The notes under the pieces were generated by a model. It did not search any database. It was not told the origin of the DNA and worked only from the letters and a program-made list of their open reading frames with translations. 64,000 bases of DNA from Molanna angustata. Lineage: Eukaryota > Arthropoda > Insecta > Trichoptera > Molannidae. This document shows, one piece after another, positions 20,681-32,897 of this stretch. Position 1 is the first letter of the stretch; every line of letters starts with the position of its first letter. The stretch lies in contig OY754977.1 in NCBI GenBank assembly GCA_963576475.1, forward strand, positions 28,469,796-28,533,795, written 5' to 3'. The translations under genes were made by a program, and so were the position numbers.

Positions 20681-22616
20681 AAAGTGCTTATTAAATATTT
20701 CGGGCATCATATGGCACACTGTAGCAAATTTATTATGTTCAATTCTACTGATAGATATTCATTCTTTTCTTTTCCTTGTCGCAATTTCATTTAGTATTTT
20801 CCAAGTTCTTTTCGAATCATTTTTCGCCTTAGTTAATTATTGTAGTGTTCTTGTTTGTATTTTTTGTATTTTTTTATTAATAAGTTTAAAATATTTCGAT
20901 ATGTAGAGAAACTTTGTCTAATCAACGACGAAACTGATATGTTATTCAACCGACAAAATTTCTCATGTTTTTTTAATTCAATATTATATAACTTATTTCG
21001 ATGATGTATAGACACATAAATACCGCACGTTATCGAGGGTTGTATTTTATTGTGTTGACATTTGGGTAAAGTTTCAATAAATTTACATGAATTATATGGT
21101 CATTAAGCCCATGATATAAACTATTTAAGGTATCATTGGGATCATGAGAAAAGTAGACACCAGTCCATGATTCCACTGAAATTAAAGATTTAAGCTTAGA
21201 ATAATCGACTTTTATATGTTGATAGTAGAGTTACAAACGTCGCTTCTCGTAATATAACTGTGACCATAAAAAGTCGGGAAGTGGTCAGTTATGTCAATTG
21301 ACACTACGGCTGCCTTTGGTAAAAAGAATCTTTGGATTTCACCATAATATGATCCAAGTATGAGTCATTGTCCCCAGAGTTTGGTCTAGTTGTAGTGTTA
21401 ATAAAACATGTAAACCCCTCAGAATATATTTAGATAGTCATTTTCATCTGTATTCAGAACTTTTTCCTTTAAAATATTAAAATTTGTATCACCAGTTATG
21501 ACGTTACCACAGCTTTTACATTTTACAAGTGGATTTAATTATGTTGCAAGTTCTTTTATGTATTCTTTAACGGACAATTATGGCGATCGGTATATAGCAC
21601 CCATGTAGTATTTTCTATTATTATGCTTAAAGTTTATTAAAATACAATTTGAAAACTTTAGATTGGGCATTTCGTATGTGAAATCCGTAATCGAATTAGC
21701 ATCATAAAACAGCGTTATTTCGTCACGTGACGTATGTCTACATGTGCGTGATAATACAGAGTACTCTGGAATATAATAATATCAATTTAAAAGAGTGAGC
21801 TTACAAGTATACAAAATTGATCAAAATGCTTATTAATGCTTTGTATGTTCATATTGATAATTGAGAAATTTGTTTGAGTAAACATGTTGTATATGTATAT
21901 CATCTTTTTTGGCAAGTCTAGTCAAGTTCCATATCCTGGTCATCGAAAATAGTTGAGCTTCCTTTTGTAGATGTTCAAACTGCTATCGAGTAGGAATATC
22001 ACAGACGTCTCTGTATATCCATATCTGGTCCAGACGAACTTATATCTATGAGTCTTGCTAACCAATGAGTCGATTTAGCTAACCAAAGGAAGTGTTTATT
22101 ATACGTAGTTAGTTTTTCATTAATTTAAACATTTCCAGCTATCTTGCAGCAGCCAATGTCTAAAGCCGTGAAATTCTTTTTCTTTTTCTTATCAAGTAAG
22201 ACTCTATATTTAACTTCTTTTGAGCTGAATTTAATGGAGACGATTTTTGTTGAGAGTGTGTATATAAAGATGTCTCAATAGATTCGCTGGTGATTTCAGC
22301 ATCGGTTGTAGATCATTTTTGTCTTTGAATAGAAGTCCTTGAATTTTCATTGATGCGGCCATGGATGTTTGTTCAAGTTTGTTGATGGTTCGTTTAAGAA
22401 CTTTGTTATCTTTTTGGAGGTTTTCCATTTTGGTTTCTGATTTCTCCTGCTTGGCTTAAATCTCCAAGAAAGTATTTTCCCATATTTTCAGATTTTTTAT
22501 ACGATTAATCTATTTTATTTATACAGATCTGCATTTTTTTAATCTATTATTTCGTCTATCTGTTTTTCGAACATGTTGTCAAAAGATTTCTTCATTTCAG
22601 TCAGTTCTATTTGTAC

Positions 22617-23208
22617 ATACATACATACATACATACATACCATCACGCCATGTCCCTCACGGGGTAGGCAGAGAGAACCGAACGCCACATTTTCCTATCT
22701 TGACACACATTCATCGCCTCATCAACATTCATACATCGTCTTATACATGTTCGTCTGTTGTTCATGCTTCTTACATTTCCATCTTTCAAAATATCGTTTA
22801 CATGGTGGTGCCATCCTTTTCTTGGGCGCCCGCGACCTCTTATTCCGTTCCTGTCAGCTTTGTATATTTTCTTCGTCAGGCGTTCTTCGTTCATTCTCCC
22901 CAAGTGGCCAAACCATCTCAATGTGTTAACTTTCATTCTGTTAATTACATCTTTCTTTATCTTACATTCTTTCCTTGTATCTTCATTCCGAACTCTATCA
23001 TACATCGTTCTGTTACAAATTCTTCTAAGCGATCTCATTTCAACTGCATTTATTCTGCTTTCGTGCGACTTCTGCCATGTCCAGGTCTTACTTGCATACG
23101 TCAGGGTTGGCACTACGATTGCGTTATGAATGGCAACTTTAGCGTCACTTGATATGTTGCGGATCATTCATAACTGGTCTAAGTGCTCCATTCACTCTGT
23201 TTCCTGCA
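22617..23208 (-). mobile_element. RTE-type LINE 3' end with 14-bp target duplication
   Basis: A minus-strand insertion flanked by agttctatttgtac at 22603-22616 and 23209-23222. Its 3' tail is (GTAT)n, seen as catacatac on the plus strand. It interrupts the ORF1 of the decayed LINE. Related copies with the same tail style lie at 58.2-58.9 kb, 61.2 kb and 62.8-63.1 kb. Confidence 0.88.
22643..23167 (-). pseudogene. RTE ORF C-terminal fragment
   Basis: The 174-residue open frame starts with SSDAKVAIHNAIVVPTLTYA and has TWTWQKSHESRINAVEMRSL, NTLRWFGHLGRMNEERLTKK and GRGRPRKGWHHHV, ending SAYPVRDMA. This is the region downstream of the RT catalytic core in insect RTE elements. No catalytic residues are included, and the start is set by 5' truncation, so it is not a functional gene. 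It is uninterrupted, pointing to a recent insertion. Confidence 0.75.
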
Positions 23209-23689
23209 AGTTCTATTTGTACTGTATTTAATAGCTTTATTACATTAATACCGGAAGTAATATCAGCTTCAGATTGGTCAGCCTTTTTTTGGGCTAACAA
23301 TTTTGCATTTTTGGCAATTCCACTTAAGTATATTCATCTTTTACATACCTATGTTTTAAATTACTTTCGTTGAATCCTACACAAACATTCAAACATATAA
23401 TGACATCATCAGTTTGTATATCTTTAACACAGGTGTAGCAATTCATGTTTACAAGCAACAGTTGAACAATAAGTATTATAATAATATATTATACATAATA
23501 TATAAATACCCGGTTTGTCTATTGCTTTACTCCTTAAGAGCGGCAAACTGCAATACACTTGTATACATGAATAACATATTTAAATATTGCTTTACTCCTT
23601 AATAGCGGCAATCTGTAATACACTTGTATCTGTCAAAGAATCTTTGCGGTAGCACTTTTTGTAAGATTATATAAAGAATTATTTCTATA

Positions 23690-24760
23690 ACTAGTTGTAT
23701 GAAATACATAAAATCCAACTGTCGGTGGCGATAGTATGCGTAATTGAAGAATAGGTACCAAATTATAAACACTAACACAGATTAATAAATATTTAAAGAT
23801 TTTATGTTTTCTATATAAAACATGAAAGTAATATGTCAGGAGGTTAGTCTGTTTTTCCTACCCAGAATATAAAAACAGCATGATGTATGTTTGTAGATTT
23901 AGTTGGTATCAAACTATTTAGTGAGACATTGTGTAGTGTTTACTACAAATTGTATGAAACAATGTCGTCACTAAATTTAATTTTATCAAAATTATTAAAA
24001 AAAGTTTTAGATGTACTACTACATTGGTAATATTTTTTATAGCGAATTGAATTACCTAGTCGGGGTGTTTCGGATATTCCGATATTTTTAAAAAAACTTT
24101 CGAAATATAGGCAGGTAAGCAAATAAATTCATCATAAAAATGATTTGTTTTTTAATAAATTGTTTGAGAAAGTCTGTAATTTTTTTGAGAAAAACAATCA
24201 GAGATTTTGTATTTGTCTATATTTATACCAATTTACAGGGTTCTAGCTTATATGGTTTTTGCATTAGTAAATTATGAAACAGTACCAAAAGTTACACCGA
24301 TTTATACTTCGCACCATCTTTTTTATAATTAATAAGCTTGGTTATATATTTATTTATAAAGAGACATAAAACTGTCTGTAACAACTTCAACCAACCAACA
24401 GTCACATTCACAAAATCGAGAGTTGGATAAGTTTTTAGGCCTAACACTTTCTATATTTTCTGAAATTTTGAGTTCTGCGTATTAAGCGGATCAAAAGTAA
24501 TGACAAATCTCTAGGTTTCTACAAAAATGATGACATATATTTTGAACTCTATTCGATAAATAGATGCTTATGTAAAACAAGAAAAAAAAGTCAGCATAAG
24601 GACATTGACTTGATGAATGTTGGGCAAGAGCATTAAATGATCACTAAAGCCAGCCGATGACAGATCATAAGCCCTGATAGGATATCCTTGTGAATTCCTT
24701 GCTTCTATCCACAATATCTCTTCTTCCACCCCGAATCCTCTAAGTTGGTGTTTTTTGTAT
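23690..24760 (+). repeat. 189-family dispersed repeat, copy B
   Basis: A diverged copy: it starts ataactagttgtatgaaata and ccaactgtcggtggcgatag, has one satellite-like unit, then ggaggttagtctgtttttcc, aacaatgtcgtcactaaatt, cggggtgtttcgg and, at the end, cctctaagttggtgtttttt. Around 24603-24690 it carries a piece related to the foldback element at 28.5-29.0 kb (ccagccgatgacag, cataagccctg). No gene is seen. Confidence 0.65.
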
Positions 24761-26394
24761 GGAAAAAGTCCACTACTCCATACGAAATATTCTTTCCTAG
24801 AACTCCGCGTGTTTCTTAAAAACTGTCGATATAATGTTAATAGAAATGAATTCTCCTGAACAAAATGACAGTTGGAATATATTCATCTTCATCCTTGGCC
24901 TTATGACTGTGGAAGGCGGTTTCGCTCAATCGCTCGACTCATCTCCGCGGAGGGAAGTCTTGGGCAGATTCTTCAATCTTCGGCTTTGGAAATTTAAGAT
25001 CCTGCAGAGAGCGATTTTTTATTTTTTTTTTTGCCTTCCACACTACGCATTACTTGGCGAGGGTATCAGCGGCCCTTCTGGCAATGCGTCAAAAATATTG
25101 AAGGTTAAGCTATAAAAAGAATATCATACGGTCTTTTATATCTGTAGTTTATTGATTCTAATTTGTATAGTATTTGTATCATTCTCCAGCTATACCACAT
25201 CTTGAAGGCTTCAATTTTCGTTTTTACGTTTGTTATAAAAATATGCCACAGAGGTATCTCTGAAAATATTAATGAATATATATATTATGTTTTGAATGCC
25301 ATAAATATTAATAAGATACCTACCTATACAATTCAGATTCCAAGCAAGAGATTTCAAATTAGTAATTTAAAATACCTTGCGAGGGTATGTTTTTAAAGTA
25401 GAAACGAAATGATAATAATTACTTCTCTGAGAGGATTTCTCTCGGTATGTTTAAAATTTTCTAGATTATGACGTTTTCTGGTAGGTAATAGTTGAAACTT
25501 TTCAAATTCCATGTTCACTATGGCATAAGTTGTATCATGGCTTGTGTTTTAATAACCTAAGATACTTTTAATTAAAAATTTAAACTCTGCTTACATTCAA
25601 AGGTAAAATAATAAAATAAGGTTGTGTGTTCCGTTATTATAAAAGGTAATTAGGTTTATTTGTACCCTGGAACTTTCACTTGGCATAATGTAATCATATT
25701 AAGTGTAATTAGAAATTAATGTCTACATTTCTGATAGAGCTAATTATTATAGATATTAACACAGACATCTTCTAAGAACAATTTGTTTTCAAATAATCTC
25801 ATATTCTACATATGACTCTGCCAATGGCTCAGCATAGGTACCAACTGTTTGTTGATTTCAAATTTGTTGAATTACCAAAACATAGATAAATTTAAGAGAA
25901 GTGGAATATTCAACCATAGAAGCAATTCTTAAACATAATGTATTTAAAAAAATATTTTAATAAAAAAAGTTAATGTTTTGTTTTTATTTTTAAATGTTTT
26001 TTTGGAAAAACAGCAAAATACATAAATTTGTCATAAAAAATAATTTTGTTAATAAATAAATTATCAAACTCTGTAACCGTTTCTGTTCTACTGTTAACGG
26101 TTTATGAGATATATTGAAAAATAAAGTAAAAATTCAAAAGTTGATAACCCCTGAGTGGAACATTTTTTTTATTAGCTTTAAATCATTTACGTGAATCTTG
26201 GTTTGAAACTATAGTATATATGTCGATATGTTAAGAGAAATGAGTTCTTTTTAACAAATGGTCAGTTGAAATAATTTGCTTTTTCGCATGAATAGCCGGT
26301 ATCTAATCCTTCATTCGATATTTCAATTAATACAACTCATTCAAGTATATCGAGAAATCATAAAGAATATCGCGATTGTGTTGATTTTTTTTTT
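24761..26394. other. AT-rich region with a 189-family fragment
   Basis: The piece at about 25960-26165 contains aattcaaaagttgataaccc and gtttatgagatatattg, matching the middle of 189-family copy A. A short GC-richer island at 24890-25090 (ccttggccttatgactgtgg onward) has no recognised coding character. The rest is AT-rich with no gene found. Confidence 0.45.
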
Positions 26395-27850
26395 GTACAA
26401 GTTATTTTAATTTTGCGCATGTTACAAAAATTAAGACATATGTAAAAAGCAAATTTATATAAACACTAAAATTCCCACAAAGGCATTGCCTGTGTCTGGA
26501 TATACTATAATATAAAAAAAAATTATATCATCCTAAATATAAACAACAGAAAATATTAAAAGTAAAAAAAAAATATTTATATAAAATAATATAGTAAAAT
26601 TATAGAAAATACCGCTCAGTACTATGTCCTATTCTGATTCGTCTAAATTTTAATGTATGAGAAATTTAGTGTATGAAAAATAAGGTGCTAGGTTGTGGCC
26701 ATAGGGGCCAGTAAAGTTGGGGGTGGCCGCAGCCCTACCCTAGGATTCTGGGCAAAAGGTCGGTGCCCCCTACAATTCTTACCTATGGAAGAGCCGGGCA
26801 GACGCTTTAATGTCTCGCTAGACGGTGCTCACACGCGGCCAGGATCCAGCCTGCATCATTCACCAGGAAATCGAAGAAGTGAAAGTACTGTCAACGTGGT
26901 GTGGTTCCTGTCAATCGCCAGTACGATTACTAATGGGTAGTGGAACCCCCCGGCATGACTGATGGGCACGACCCATTCGGCGGTAGTCCGCCATGCTGAT
27001 GAGACAGGTGTAGCCGACGCTGCGCTTGGCGAGGAAATCGAAGAACTGAAAGTACTTCAGGCGTGGTGAAGGTTACCTGTCGAGTCACGTGTTACCTTGG
27101 CACTTCGAGTCACGTGTCACCGTAGCAGCCGCTTCGGGGAGGAACAGAAATATATAGTTCTATAATTTTTCCTATGGAGTGGGGTAGGAGACTGTGAAAT
27201 ACTTAGAATCGTATAACGAGAGTTATTTAAGAATAATTTAAGAAAAAGTTTAGGTCCCGTAATTAGTATTCTCGCAGTACGGGATCTTACCTTATTTTTA
27301 CATTTTTCTCAAATAACTCTCGTAATACGACCCTTTCTGTTAATCGCTCATTGATTTAGACTTTTTTTCATTCTAAAACGTATCAGAATAGGACATACAA
27401 TGCTAAGATTCGCATATTGCAGTCAAAAACACTAATTCCCCGTCTACCCAATAAATCCTATAATAATCAGATAAAGAGTTATTTAAATTAAATAATAATG
27501 GAATCAATTTTTATAAAAATTTATGAACTGTACATACACAAATTTAAAAAGAATAATAATAATATACAACAATGAACAAATAAAAATATAGAAAATAATG
27601 AAAAAAAAATGTAGGTATAAGTTAAAGAAACGAGTAAAAAAACGAAGTACATAGGAAAAACAAAGTACGAAAATACATAAACAATTAACATGAGATAGAA
27701 GAGAGATAAAATAAGAAAAGAAAAACAAATGAAAGTAAAAATTCATAAATTAAGGGAAAAAATCATATAAAATTAAAATATGAAAGAAAATAGTGAGAGA
27801 AACAATAATTTAACATTTTAAATGCATTATTTTTATAATGTAACAGAAAA
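26395..27850 (-). repeat. CR1/L2-group LINE 3' UTR relic, split by a transposon
   Basis: The pieces at 26395-26622 (cccacaaaggcattgcctgt) and 27398-27850 (gcatattgcagtcaaa, attccccgtctacccaataa) are the inverted counterparts of the 3' UTR at 15.7-16.7 kb. They are separated by the inverted-repeat element at 26625-27395. No RT coding sequence remains attached. Confidence 0.65.
26625..27395. mobile_element. Non-autonomous TIR transposon with GC-rich cargo
   Basis: The ends are tgtcctattctgattcgtct and the inverted agacgtatcag-like end (right terminus acgtatcagaataggaca), about 19 of 20 bases paired, flanked by TA on each side. The interior 26690-27160 is strikingly richer in GC than its surroundings and contains aggaaatcgaagaa.tgaaag twice (26871 and 27030). 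Next to the right end lies a long imperfect stem-loop (27210-27261 against 27278-27330), whose arms include acgagagttattt and aaataactctcgt. No transposase is visible. The TA target would fit several superfamilies, so I do not assign one. Confidence 0.7.
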
Positions 27851-27899
27851 TAGGTAAATCGACAAATCACATACAAGAAGAAGTCGCTTCTCGAACTCT

Positions 27900-28087
27900 T
27901 TTATTTTTTTTTTATAAAAAAATGAATATATCTTTATTAAACAAGTACATATACATCTTCCAACGTTCCCTAAAATAAGCAAATAAATGCTTGTGCTATA
28001 GGTGAACGAAATCGGTCGAGGCAGGATTCGAACTTGCGATCACTGGATTACTATCCCAGCGCGCTAACCGCTCTGCCACCGACCCAT
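27900..28087 (-). mobile_element. tRNA-derived SINE (family 1)
   Basis: The minus strand begins with a tRNA-like head containing an A-box (tggcagagcgg) and a B-box (agttcgaatcc). The anticodon-position loop reads AGT by my alignment. The body is cacctatagcacaagcattt and gatgtatatgtacttg, ending in an A/T-rich tail. Relatives are at 30965-31075, 57096-57240 and, headless, within the direct repeats at 5990-6070 and 7987-8068. It is a SINE rather than a functional tRNA because of the mismatched acceptor stem and the attached body. Confidence 0.75.
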
Positions 28088-28458
28088 CTGTTAACACAGC
28101 TTTATTAACACAGCAGTCCGGCTGTGGAACGATTTTCCGAAATAAGTGTTTCCACCTTTTTATAGTTGTCGCCAAATATCTTTTTTTTATTTAGCCAAGA
28201 AGGGGGGCGATTTGCAAATATACCAACTAAGCTAAAACAAATTTTTGGCTCTAAGCACCCGGTAAGTCTGGATCAAGTTACGAAAATTGTAGGTACTATA
28301 AAACCCGTATTAATAATATTTTCCTGAGCAGATTGCAAGCCCTCCCCAACGCTAAGTAGTGAGTTTTTTCGGAAGAGTATAGTGGACCCAAATTCTAATA
28401 CCTGTGAAAACGTAACCATGTGAAAAATCAAAGAAAAAATTGGATCACAACACCGAAT
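28088..28458. other. Spacer, nothing recognised
   Basis: No open frame or repeat is recognised other than local A/T runs. Confidence 0.5.
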
Positions 28459-28963
28459 TATTTTTATTTACAAACATTTTTTTCACATCTCAGACGAAGT
28501 TGGGATATTGTAGAAGAACCAGGAACTCGAGGCACCTACAGGGCTTACGACGATATTTCTGGCGCAGTTTAGGGATGACATCTGTACGAGACACCGTCAT
28601 CTCATTTACAAGGACTGTTGCTTTCTTTGTTTACAAATAAACTAATTTCTTAGTTTATCAATAGATGGCGTTACAAAAAAGGCTTTTCCGTTACTGCATA
28701 GATGGCAATAGTACCTATAGTTCCTTATTTTCAGGAGAAATGTTACATACTATTCAAATATATAGAACTTTCAAAAATTACATTGACAAGGGAACTCAAT
28801 AAGAAGGCATAATTAGTGAACGTTGCCCAAGCGCATAATGTGATCGCGTACACCAGCCGATGACAGGTCGTAAGCCCTGTAGGTGCCTCGAGTTCCTGGT
28901 TCTTCTACAATATCCCAACTTCGTCTCTATTGAGATGTTAAAAAAATGTTTGTCAATAAAAAT
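28459..28963. mobile_element. Foldback element with ~95-bp inverted arms
   Basis: The left arm 28459-28551 and right arm 28867-28963 are inverted complements over about 93 bases with few mismatches (tgtaggtgcctcgagttcct, tcttctacaatatcccaact). The 315-bp middle is AT-rich with gatggcgttacaaaaaggct. A partial copy on the opposite strand is at about 38700-38970, and a diverged piece at about 24603-24690. No coding capacity; it is a MITE-like non-autonomous unit. Confidence 0.75.
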
Positions 28964-29940
28964 ATCATTTGACTCCCGAAAGGGAAAAAATCCAATGTTT
29001 GCGTATATGCAATTAAAAAAAATATTCGATTTACCGAATTATCGATAAATTGAAATATTTGCGACAGTTGATAGCAACGTCGCGACAAAAAAAAGAGAAT
29101 TTTAGCTTTGGTCGTAAAACTGTGGCAATCAAGAATTATTTTAATTCATTAATTTGTTTATTCTCTGTAGGTATGCATGATTATAATTATTGTTACTGTA
29201 AAGATTATTCATATGACACATAAAAAATATTGTGTTGTTTGTTTTATTATGTGGAAAGAAAATAAAACTGCCTCACAAGGAGTATAAGATTACAATTTCG
29301 ACAGTTAAAATTTTATTTTTTTCAATTCTCATACAACCGGTGTAGGTGCGTGTTTTATGGGGTATAATAAAACACAAAAATAACTGTGCATTAATTGAAA
29401 TGAGTTTTTTTGGACTTTTAAGTAATTTATTTTACATTCCAAACATGACTAATACCTACGGGTATTTTGTTCTCCGTAGGTATAACTAAGTCAAGTAGAC
29501 ACTGACTAATCAAATATTAGAATACTCATTCCCATTCAATACCTCGCTGAAAAAGTGAAGTCGTTTTATTGGCCGGCTCGTGCCAATATATGTATGACTC
29601 TGCTGGTAGACATTGTTTGTATAGTACTTGCTCGTAGCAAAATGGGGACCATATTAGTCAACATAAAGCAGTCGCGTATACTGCAGGCTAAAGAGTATTC
29701 TATAAATATCGTGATACTGTATTACAGTCCACAAAAAATATCCCCATCCTTTCACTTAAAGAAAATAAAAAATAAAACGGATTGTAAGCCATTTTTTTTT
29801 AGTTCATAAAGATAATCGATATCTTGACAATTTTCGGCATGGTGGGGAACGGTTCTGTTCTGTGCAACCCACGTTATTTTTCAAGATGTTTGCCAATAAC
29901 TATACCTATCTTTAGTCCGTTTGCCGTTCTCATTGGAATT
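28964..29940. other. AT-rich spacer, no gene recognised
   Basis: The short open frames at 29555-29809 and 29824-30021 have no recognisable domain and unremarkable composition. I see no repeat shared with the rest of the window. Confidence 0.5.
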
Positions 29941-30963
29941 TCATATTTATTTTATTTATTTATTTATTTACTTAAATCCACAATAACCATACAAAAAAAA
30001 ATTACAACAATACGACAGTGAAACATAGAACAAAAAAAATTTAAAAATTGACAATTTAGTATAACATGTTGGCACTGACAAAATTAATACAATCTATCAG
30101 TACCAACATCCAGTGAATAAGAACTATTCCACTAAGCAGTGCTTGTGTCGGAATAGCTTTACAATTCATTTTAACTGACACAGTCTTTACTTATGTAACC
30201 CATTTATGTCTAATATATAATTATAACATATCAAAAAAAAATCAAAAATACAAATTATAATATAAGCTATAACATCACGGTTTTATAATCATTTCATAAT
30301 TTTAAAAAATATATCTTCAATGTTCATTCTACCTTTATTGAGAATCCAAGAAGATAGTTTATTTTTCATAGCACTTAGTGATTTTATATTATATATCTCA
30401 GAACCAATCAATTCTTTTGTAAATATGTTTAAAATACGAGGCAAAATAAAATCAAAATGTTTTTGAGCAAACGTGGTATGAGCTCTGGGGATGGGTAAAA
30501 GTCTGTGTCTAATATTGTAGGAATTTTCAACTCGAGTATCTTGTGTTATATTGAGCTTATGTGAGTAAATGATTAATTTCTTGAGGTATAGCTGACGAAT
30601 ATCTAAAACTTCAAATTCAGAAAATAATGAATTAGACGGATATCTAAAAGGTTTTTTATTAATAACTCGAATGATACTCTTCTGGGCTATTTCAATGGGA
30701 CTAAGTGCGGTTTTATACGTTCCTCCCCAAACTATGATGCCATAACATAGTATAGATTGAGCAACTGCATAATAGATGAACTTAAGGTCATCTATTTTAA
30801 AAACATTGCGAATACGTAAAAATAGATAGATTAGTTTTCGAATTTTTATGGAACATTCCTCAATATGCTTTTTCCAATTTAAGTTATTGTCAACAACAAC
30901 TCCTAGATACTTGATCTCGTTACATTTTTCCATATACTTATGTACTTCCGTGCTTTTTCTCAA
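29941..30963 (-). mobile_element. CR1/L2-group LINE 3' end
   Basis: A minus-strand fragment with an open C-terminal frame, a roughly 300-bp 3' UTR and an (AAAT)n tail at its 3' end (tttatttatttatttatt on the plus strand near 29945-29970). The 5' edge abuts a SINE fragment at about 30965. Confidence 0.7.
30289..30963 (-). pseudogene. LINE ORF2 C-terminal fragment, 224 aa open
   Basis: It begins just downstream of the RT catalytic core: KCNEIKYLGVVVDNNLNWKK, then KIRKLIYLFLRIRNVFK, YYAVAQSILCYGIIVWGGTYK, KKPFRYPSNSLFSEFEVLDI and a basic C-terminus. It has no active-site residues. It is very close in block content to the relic at 19.66-19.96 kb (GYGIMGRGGTYK, NPFRYPSNLLLREFNVLDV), so the two belong to one subfamily, distinct from the 9.6 kb LINE. 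It is uninterrupted but non-functional by truncation. Confidence 0.75.
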
Positions 30964-30964
30964 T

Positions 30965-31075
30965 TTTCTTTGTTACACAAGTACATATACATCATTCTAC
31001 GTTGTTTAAAATAAGCATAAATGCTTGTAGGTACTATAGGTGAACGAAATCGGTCGAGGCAGGATTCGAACTCGC
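30965..31075 (-). mobile_element. SINE family 1 fragment
   Basis: It contains the body (acaagtacatatacatca, aataagcataaatgcttgta) and the B-box end (aggattcgaactcgcg) but lacks the A-box half of the tRNA-like head. A small gtaggtacta insertion-like variant is inside the body. Confidence 0.6.
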
Positions 31076-31699
31076 GAAGGAAGAGAGGTACGAACGCAAT
31101 ATTCGTCTTTTCAACCCAAAATTTTTATAGCATTTACATTCGATATAATATGCATATATAATGAAAATTAAAACATCATGGAACCTTCGGAGTTGATTAA
31201 CCGTTTTCGGAAGTTTTCGGTTCTATAATTAAAATCGTTAAAGATTGATCAAGATCTACACAACTCATTTATAAAGTAAACAAAACAAATCTTTATCGAG
31301 ACAAAAATAAATAATACATTCTTAAGGGGCCTACACACGACAAACTTGGTTGACAACCTTGTCATTAACATGCCATGTTGACGACAATGTTGAACGTCTG
31401 TGGGCATGTTGGCGGTTGATATTTCATGTTGACAACAATGTTGAGACAATATCAAATCGGTTTGATATTTAGTGGGCGGAGCTTGATGTTGGTGACGATG
31501 TTAAGCGTGTGTGGGGCGGTTGACAACCAAGTTGATCAACATCTCAGTATGTTTCAATTTTTTGAACGCGACGGAACAATAAAGTACCTATGTAGAAGTT
31601 TAAACTTGCACAGTGTATTTATTGCCTGTTTATTTATTTTATTTTTTGTTCGTATTTGTTGATGTAAATAAATCTAAAGTAATAAAGCAATCAAAATGT

Positions 31700-31701
31700 T
31701 A

Positions 31702-31752
<51 letters not shown>
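31700..31752 (+). repeat. (GT)n microsatellite
   Basis: An almost pure gt run of more than 45 bases, following gttagtgtct. Confidence 0.95.
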
Positions 31753-31756
<4 letters not shown>

Positions 31757-32589
31757 TCTCACGCCTTCTGAAAAACCAAGAGTATCTAAAAATCTAATTT
31801 ATGTGCGAACGTGTACCTGTATACCTGATGCAGTGTCACGCTAAAAATAATGCGATAAAAATGCTGAATTTTAAAAAATTTCAATAATTATTTTTTTCAT
31901 ACAAAATTTTCCAAGTCGTATCTGTCAAAAAAGTGTACATTTTGCACGCAAATATCTGTTAGTTAAAAAGTTAGAAGTACGTATTTACACGAAAAAAATT
32001 TACTTTCAAGTATAACTTAGCGTTTAAGTGAAAAACATGGTGAATATTTTGTATAATTATAATGTTTAACTTATTTTTAAAGTAAGCGTTTTGTACATAA
32101 ATGCCGCCATTTTAATATCTTTTCATACAATATTTCATTTTCCTACCGAATGAATATGTTCTTGAAAATAATAAACCTTTGAAATAAATATAATTATGAA
32201 ATAATAAAATGAAACACAAGACATTACAGCAAGTTTTAAGACGTATATTGTAAAAGTCTATTAATTATTAGTAAAGATATAGGCATAATAAAATTGCATA
32301 ATTTGTATATAATATTTGATATTTCGGACAATTTTCATTTTTATGGCATCGAACAAACCAATGTAGGTACCTACATATTATTCAAAAAATGTCTACAAAC
32401 CATTTGATATTTTTTACATGTTCTATGGTTACTATGGTAACGGACACATTCTGATATTCAAATAAAATTTGTTATAAATCGAATTCGAATTAATTTAGAA
32501 CATCATTGTAGGTAGGTACCTACATACCTAATACTACTTAAAAACCAACAATATACTAATTTCGTATAGGAAAATTATTAAACTATCTT
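31753..32589. other. AT-rich interior of the TIR element, no gene
   Basis: No recognised open frame. The motif gtaggtacctac occurs at about 32360 and 32510-32525. Confidence 0.5.
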
Positions 32590-32699
32590 AGGTTAACTAC
32601 AATACACATGTCATTCAATCTACAAACTATTTCCTATAGTGAAATTCTTCTTTTATTTAAGTAGACCTTTGGGTGATTTTTTATACAAACTATTTCTTG
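32590..32699 (+). repeat. Degenerate ~65-bp minisatellite, left part
   Basis: Two units with the core tatacaaactatttc and gtagacctttgggtga precede the Penelope-like element. They continue on its other side at 36380-37035, showing that the element inserted into the array. Confidence 0.65.
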
Positions 32700-32819
32700 G
32701 AATTCTTCGAATTTTTCGTGAGAAACTTTGTAGAAGTTCATTTTAAATAAAATAAAATAAATTAAAACAAATAACTTTGTTTACTTCTACTACTGTAAAC
32801 ACCTTTAATTTATGAAAGG

Positions 32820-32859
32820 GGTTATAACGTTTTCGAGCGTGTGCTCATCCTCAGTAACC
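32820..32859 (-). ncRNA. Hammerhead-like ribozyme motif, downstream pseudo-LTR
   Basis: Minus strand: stem I GGTTA/TAACC, core CTGAGGA followed by an extra T, stem II GAGC-acac-GCTC, then GAAA, palindrome AACGTT and a UUA cleavage triplet. The layout matches a type I hammerhead with a minimal stem III, known from Penelope-like elements. The extra base between the core A and stem II is not canonical, so activity is uncertain. Confidence 0.5.
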
Positions 32860-32897
32860 ACTTATTACTAACTTAAAACTAATGACAGACTACTTAA

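Larger units (their letters stand above)
20680..23350 (-). pseudogene. Decayed LINE: coiled-coil ORF1, endonuclease and linker
   Basis: Read right to left on the minus strand, a coiled-coil ORF1 begins with LAKNAKLLAQKKADQ and INVIKLLNTVQIEL. It is interrupted by an RTE, then continues TEMKKSFDNMFEKQIDEI and MENLQKDNKVLKRTINKLEQ. Next comes LWLAKSTHWLARLIDIS, resembling the FP-like ORF1 C-terminus. The ORF2 endonuclease follows with INMNIQSINKHFDQF, then VITGDTNFNILKEK and SESWTGVYFS-like pieces in several frames. The linker is LKKHEKFCRLNN, YRNILNLLIKKYKK and NDSKRTWKILNEI. Many stops and shifts are present, and the RT proper is missing. The order ORF1, endonuclease, linker fits a CR1/L2-group element, the 5' complement of the truncated copies nearby. 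Confidence 0.55.

Noticed and set aside
20499..20906. Open frame rich in hydrophobic residues resembling a membrane protein
   Set aside because: It is the antisense of AT-rich LINE linker sequence; the minus strand carries recognisable LINE blocks.
27900..28087. Functional tRNA genes (also at 31.0, 48.6 and 57.1 kb)
   Set aside because: A- and B-boxes are present, but acceptor stems are mismatched or missing and each head is joined to a repeated body and A/T-rich tail; these are SINEs.
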